NCBI GenBank assembly: GCA_029706075.1
Contig: JAINUG010000026.1
Span: 5,660,674 to 5,724,673, forward strand
DNA: 64,000 bases
From: Aldrovandia affinis
Taxonomy: Eukaryota > Chordata > Actinopteri > Notacanthiformes > Halosauridae
Direction of reading: 5' to 3'
Numbering within the stretch: the stretch's first letter is position 1; each line of letters starts with the position of its first letter. This document shows positions 27,801 through 33,800 of this stretch, piece after piece. A program made the translations under genes and the position numbers. The notes under the pieces are model-generated. The model searched no databases. It had not been told where the DNA came from and worked only from the letters and a program-made list of their open reading frames with translations.

Positions 27801-30800
27801 ACAGGTTTATATATATATATATGCAGGCACTCCTCAGTTAACGACCTACCTGTTTAACGACCGCGCGGACGACCAGCTCTCCAACCAGTTGGTATTGTAC
27901 ACTGTACGAGAACTTTGGTCGTGGAAACGGCAACGTGGCGTCTCAGCGTCAAGCATCTCTTCTCGCATCACCCTTTCTCAGTCTCAGTCTCGTTCCCGCG
28001 GTCGGTCGGTCAGTATTCACTACACTAGCGTTCGCAATCTCCAAGACTAGAAATATCGGTAAGGGGCGGCTCCTCGCTTATCGACCAATTCGCTTAACGA
28101 CCTAGTCGTAGGAACGGAACTCGGTCGTTAAGTGAGGAGTGCCTGTATATATATATATTGTGGCAGATGGCCGGGGGAGTTGCGGGGAATTGTGATAGAG
28201 GGGAGATATGTGACGACGAGCTGGCTCCACCTCCAAGCCTTCCATGGTCTTGTGTGTTGTTTTGTTATCTAACTTGTTTGAGTGGAAACCCCACACCCCT
28301 GTTTTCTCTGCATTTGGTGGAGAATGCGGGCAGCGCATTGCGTTGAAAGACCATAGTTAGATAACCAAACAGACACGGGAAACAATGGAAGCGCTCGTCA
28401 AACAGCTAATTGAAGCAAATTTGGAAGAACAACGTCAGCAGACTGCCCTGATGCGAGCTGAGCTCAGTCAGCTAGCCGCGGCCAAGCCCGCCGGATCCAC
28501 CGCCGCCACAGCCTCCCGTCCCAAACCCAGCTTCATCCTGCTGAAGCTCCCTGAGGCAGATGACATTGAGAGGTTGAAAGAACAACGGTCCACGAGAATT
28601 GGCCCCAGGACCAGTGGGCGAGCTTGATCGCCCTGTTTTTGGCTGGGATGGCCCAGAAGGCATACCAGGATCTGACCCCAGAACAGGCAACCCATTATGA
28701 GATGTTGAAGAAAGAAATCCTGAGAAGGTATGGTTTCACCTTAATCCACCGGGTTTTCCCCCTTGGAACTACTGCATGGGAGACGACGCCGAGGGCTGCT
28801 GGATGTCGCCAAAGAAGCATGGGGACAGCAACTGTCACCTCATCGCACACTGTGCATGGGAGCACATGGAAAAAGCACAGAAAGCACAAATCCACGTGTA
28901 TAACAGAGGAGTACAGCCAAGGGAGTTCCAGAGTGTTGGTGTTAGTCCCCACTTCGGAATGGACATTTTTGGCTAGATGGCACGGACCATAGGAGATTAT
29001 TGAAAAGGTAGGGGAAGTGAACTATCGAGTCCGACAGCCTGGGAGTGCCAAAATGTTACGCAAATATACCATGTTAACCTGTTAAAATGGTGGAACGCCC
29101 GTGAGGCACTGTACACTGTGTCCCCTCAGCTGTCTGTTACAGAAAACATGCCTATGGAGGTGCAACTGGGGGAACAGTTGAGCCCGGCTCAGCGGCAAGA
29201 CCTACGCGAACTGGTGGACGGACACCAGAACATGTTTTCCAAGGAGCCCAACGCTGATCCAACACCACATTATCACTGTGCCGGGCGAAAAGGTAAAACT
29301 ACGTCCCTACCGGATACCGGAAGCCAGAAGAGAAGCCATCAGAACGGAGGTACAGATAATGCTAGACGCGGGGATAATCAAACAATCACATAGTGATTGG
29401 TGTAGCCTGATTGTATTGGTGCTAAAACCAGAAGGCACACTACGGTTTTGCAATGACTTCAGGAAATTGAATGAGATATCCAAATTTGATGTGTATCCAA
29501 TGCCTCGGATTGATGAATTAATTGACAGTCTCAGAACCACCAGGTTTATTAGCACCTTAGATCTGACCAAAGGTTACTGGCAGGTACCACTAGCTCCCGA
29601 GGCTCGAGAAAAGACTGCTTTTGCCACACTGGATGGCCTATTCCAATACAGAACCTTACCATTCGGTCTACATGGAGCTGTGGCAACATTTCAACGTTTA
29701 ATGGACCGAATGGGGCTCATGGCAAATCCCAAGGAAAGTTGGCTGGGTCTACAGGAGGCAGAATACTTGGGGTACACGATCAGGAGTGGTTGTATCAAGC
29801 TATAGGAAAGGAAACTGGGGGCAATTTGGGACTGGCCCCACCCCCCTCACAAAAAAGCAAGTACGCACTATTGTACGATTAACCAGTTACTATCGCCGCT
29901 TTATCCCTAACTTTGCCTCTTTAGCCAGCCCTCTAACGGACCTCACCAAAATCTGTCTGCCGGACCGAGTGCAGTGGACAGAAAGGACAGAGGAGGTGTT
30001 CCTGGAATTAAAGCGGATGCTCTGTTCAGGACCTGTACTGGTAACTCCTGATTTCACGAAACCACTACTGGTACAGACGGATACCTCAGAAACTGGGGTG
30101 GGAGCTGTCCTGTTGCAAGTACAAGAGGGAGAAGAACACCCCATTCTGTATATTAGTCGGAAGCTGTTACAGAGGGAACAAAAGTATTCCACGGTAGAAA
30201 AAGAGTGCTTAGCAATAAAGTGGGCTCTCGAAATGTTAAAGTACTATCTATTGGGACGGCATTTCACACTGGTGATGGACCATGCAGCGTTAGTACGGAT
30301 GGCCAGGAATAGAGACAGTAATGCTCGCGTCACTCAATGGTTCTTGTCTTTGCAACCATTTGTATTCTCTGTCCTACACAGATCTGGTGCGGCCCATGGG
30401 AATGCCGACGCACTCTCCCGGAGGGACACCCTATGGTGTCAGACCGCCCCTCCCTCTCGGTCGGAGCTGAGGAAGAGGGTGTGTGGCAGACAGCCGGGGG
30501 AGGTGCGGGGAATAGAGGGGAGATACGCGAAGACGCGCTGGCTCCACCCCCAAGCCTTATATGGTATATGGAGGTCCGGATGAAATGGGACGCACCAGGA
30601 AACCCGTGACAGCTGATTTATCGGGAATAAAAGAGAAAAGCCGGTTGCTAAGTACCGCATGGGAAACGCGAGGAGGGATTAGTGTTTTGCGATTTTTGGA
30701 TTGGATTTGAGTATGACCTGGATTGTTTTTGACTTACTGAATTGTTATCGACTGGAGTGCCTGAGAAGAACCTGGAAACGAGAACCTGGAACTTGGAAAT

Positions 30801-33800
30801 GAACAACGACTACGGAAACGGATTACGGATTTGGACGGTTGGACATGGTACGGTTTGCCTTATTTTTCCCTTCCCCTTTTTGTGTGTTTACCCGCCAATA
30901 AACCTTGTTATACTTCCATTGGCTGTCTTGTGTGTTGTTTCATTTTCTAACTTGGTTGAGTGGAAACCCCACACCCCTCTTCTCGTTACAATATATATAT
31001 ATACACTACCAGTCAAAAGTTTTAGAACAACCCCATTTTCCAGTTTTTACTGAAATTTAAACAGTTCAAGTCCAGTGAATAACCTGAAATGGTACAAAGG
31101 TAAACGGTAAACTGGCAGAGGTTAAAAAAAAAAGTTTAGGTTACCAAAAACTGAAAAATAATGTACATTTCAGAGTTATAAAAAAGGCCCTTTTCAGGGA
31201 AGAAGTAATGGGTTAACGTGGGTTAACATTCACTCTGTGCAAGTTGCCGACTCTGGATCCAGCAAAAGAGCCCCACATCATCACGCTTCCTCCTCCATGT
31301 TTGACAGTTGGTGTCACACACTAAGGAACCATCCTTTCGCCTACTCGACGGCATACAAAAACCTTTCAAAATTTCAAGATTTCGAATTTTGATTAATCGG
31401 TCCATAAGACCTTCTTCCAGTATTCAGTAGTCCACTGGCGGTGCTTCATGACCCAGGCAAGCCTCTTTTTCTTATTTTGCCATCTTAGCAATGGCTTTCT
31501 TACTGCCACTCGACCTGTCAAACCTGCAGCTCGAAGTCTTTTCTTCACAGTTGAAACTGAGACTTCCTTACTTTGACCGGTGTTAAGCTGTGCTTGAAGC
31601 GGTTGTCCTGTGAGCCGCCTATCACAAAAGCTGTTGACAGAAACTTGTCTTCTGATTTTGTTGTGGCTTTGGGTCTGCCAGACCTCTTCCTGTCAGAATT
31701 TCCTCCAGTTTCCAAGTGCCTTTTCATGGTGTAGGAAACTACTCACTGCCAAAACATGTACTTTTTTTATTTTTTACCTCTGGCAGTTTACCGCTTACCT
31801 TTGTACCATTTCAGGTTATTCACTGGACTTGAACTGCTTAAATTTCTGTAAAAACTGGAAAAAACTGGGTGTTCTAAAACTTTTGACCGGTAGTGTATAT
31901 ATATATATATATCATAAACATAGCAAATAATTCATATGACATGAAAGTGGATGTGACATGTCTGGGTCGGAGTGTGCATTGAGTTGAGTGTGCCCTCCCT
32001 CCATCGAAGGTCTGCATGACAGTGGGCAAGCCCCTGGATAAGAGGCACAGGGTGCTGGGAGAGGCCGCAAAAAGCCGCTGCAGTGCCACCACTGACTCTG
32101 AGCTGTCCGAACTGGAGGACAAGGTGGCGATGGCAGTCGCTAAGGTTCACAACACGGAGAGTGAGGTAAAGGGGTGGGGCTTAGGGTGGGATCACCCTAG
32201 TTTTTTTGTCTGATGCATACGCACATCCAGGATGACTTGCAGGCCACTGGATACAAATGCAAAATACAGTTTGGGAACACATGACAAATACAAATTAAAA
32301 AATTGCAACCATATAACATTCCCATTCATAATTTGCTCAAATAATAATAGAAATAAAGTAAAATTCCTTGTATGCTTCAGAGCTGTTTGAAACCATCCAA
32401 ACCAATCACGAATCACAGGTGAGCCTAGTTTGTATGTGTGTGTGTGTGTTTGTGGTTTGTTTTTTCCACCAGTGTCTGCTCATAATTTCTTAATTAGAGT
32501 GATCGTTAAATCAGCATTAATTTGGCGCCTTGCTTAATTAAACAATGCATTACAGATGATAACTGCACATGCACATTTTACTGCAGTGTATTTTAGAAAA
32601 GGCATCGGTATACGGTATAATTTGACACCCCCTGGCCTACAGTAAGTGGCTGAATTAGTAGTTTCCTGAAGGTGGTGAGCGTCTCGACCTTTCAGTCAGC
32701 GATATAACCAGGTGACGAGTGCCTCAACTCGCCTATAGAGAGCTGTGATCTTTCTCTTCCCGTCAAAGCCGACCCTGTGTTTCTGGTGTTCATAGGTATC
32801 GGACATAGAGAACAAGATCGCCGCTCTGAGTGCCGCTGGGATGTCTGTGGAGAAGTCCAAGAAGAAGGTGAGTTCAGAGCTGCTGGGAACTCTTTTACTG
32901 CCTTTGCTGATGCGGCCTTTACACACATTACACAAACTCTCTGGCGAGCTACAGTACCGTAGTGCCAGTAAAGCAGTTGCATAGCAAATAACACAGAAGA
33001 AGCTCAGAAAGCGTTATGCCTAACTCTGTTTCCCGTTTCACTAGCCCTTGCATTATACTGTATCTCGGTAATGAAGTCTCTTCCTTCTCTTAAAAATTTG
33101 TTTCAAATTTTTTACCTTGTTTTTCTCCCAGTTTAGTAGCTAATTCAACCCTCTATTTATTTTGATTCGCCCTCCCCTCACGAGCCCACCGTCTGTCCTC
33201 CGGGTCAAGATAATATCCCGAGGCTGGCAATGATCCAACTCCTCGGAGATGGAACTTTGCCCATCTGCTCTTTAGGAATGCTCTACTGCTTTTCGGTGAG
33301 CTCGTGCCGACTTTCCCTCCCCCCACCCCCTGGGGCGGACAGCCAAATGCCGCCCCCGATCGGGGCTCTCGCCCAGAGTCGGACTGACGCAGTCGGGTTT
33401 CGACCCGCGACCCAAATAGGTAGCTCACACCAGTCAATGCAAGTGCGTCAGACCGCTACGCTATTCGAGGCCCCAAAGTACATTGCATTACATTACATTA
33501 CAGGCATTTAGCAGACGCTCTTATCCAGAGCGATTTACAGTTTACATTTCTTTACAATCCATTTATACAGCTGGATATTTTACTGAAGCAATTCAGGTTA
33601 AGTACCTTGCTCAAGGGTACAACAGCAGTGTCCCACCTGGGGATTGAACCTGCAACGTTACAAGCCCAGCTCCCTAACCATTATACTACACTGCTGCCTC
33701 TACCTTCTGTTTGAATTTGTTCTTTTTTTTCTTTCATGCAGACAGCAAGAAATATTCTCTTGGGGTTTATGTAGTCAAGCCCCCTGGAACATATGTGGCA

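Larger units (their letters stand above)
28159..30990 (+). mobile_element. Gmr1-like LTR retrotransposon, internally deleted
   Basis: LTRs at 28159-28312 (middle deleted) and 30482-30990 share TGTGGCAGA..CCGGGGGAG starts and GTGGAAACCCCACACCCCT near their ends. Internal order: primer-site region TTTGGTGGAGAATGCGGGC, gag start with a SCAN-like part, the integrase C-terminal module, reverse transcriptase, RNase H, polypurine tract GAGGAAGAGGG, 3' LTR. Integrase lies before reverse transcriptase, the order known from Gmr1-like elements of deuterostomes. It sits between TA tracts in a mlph intron. Confidence 0.85.
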
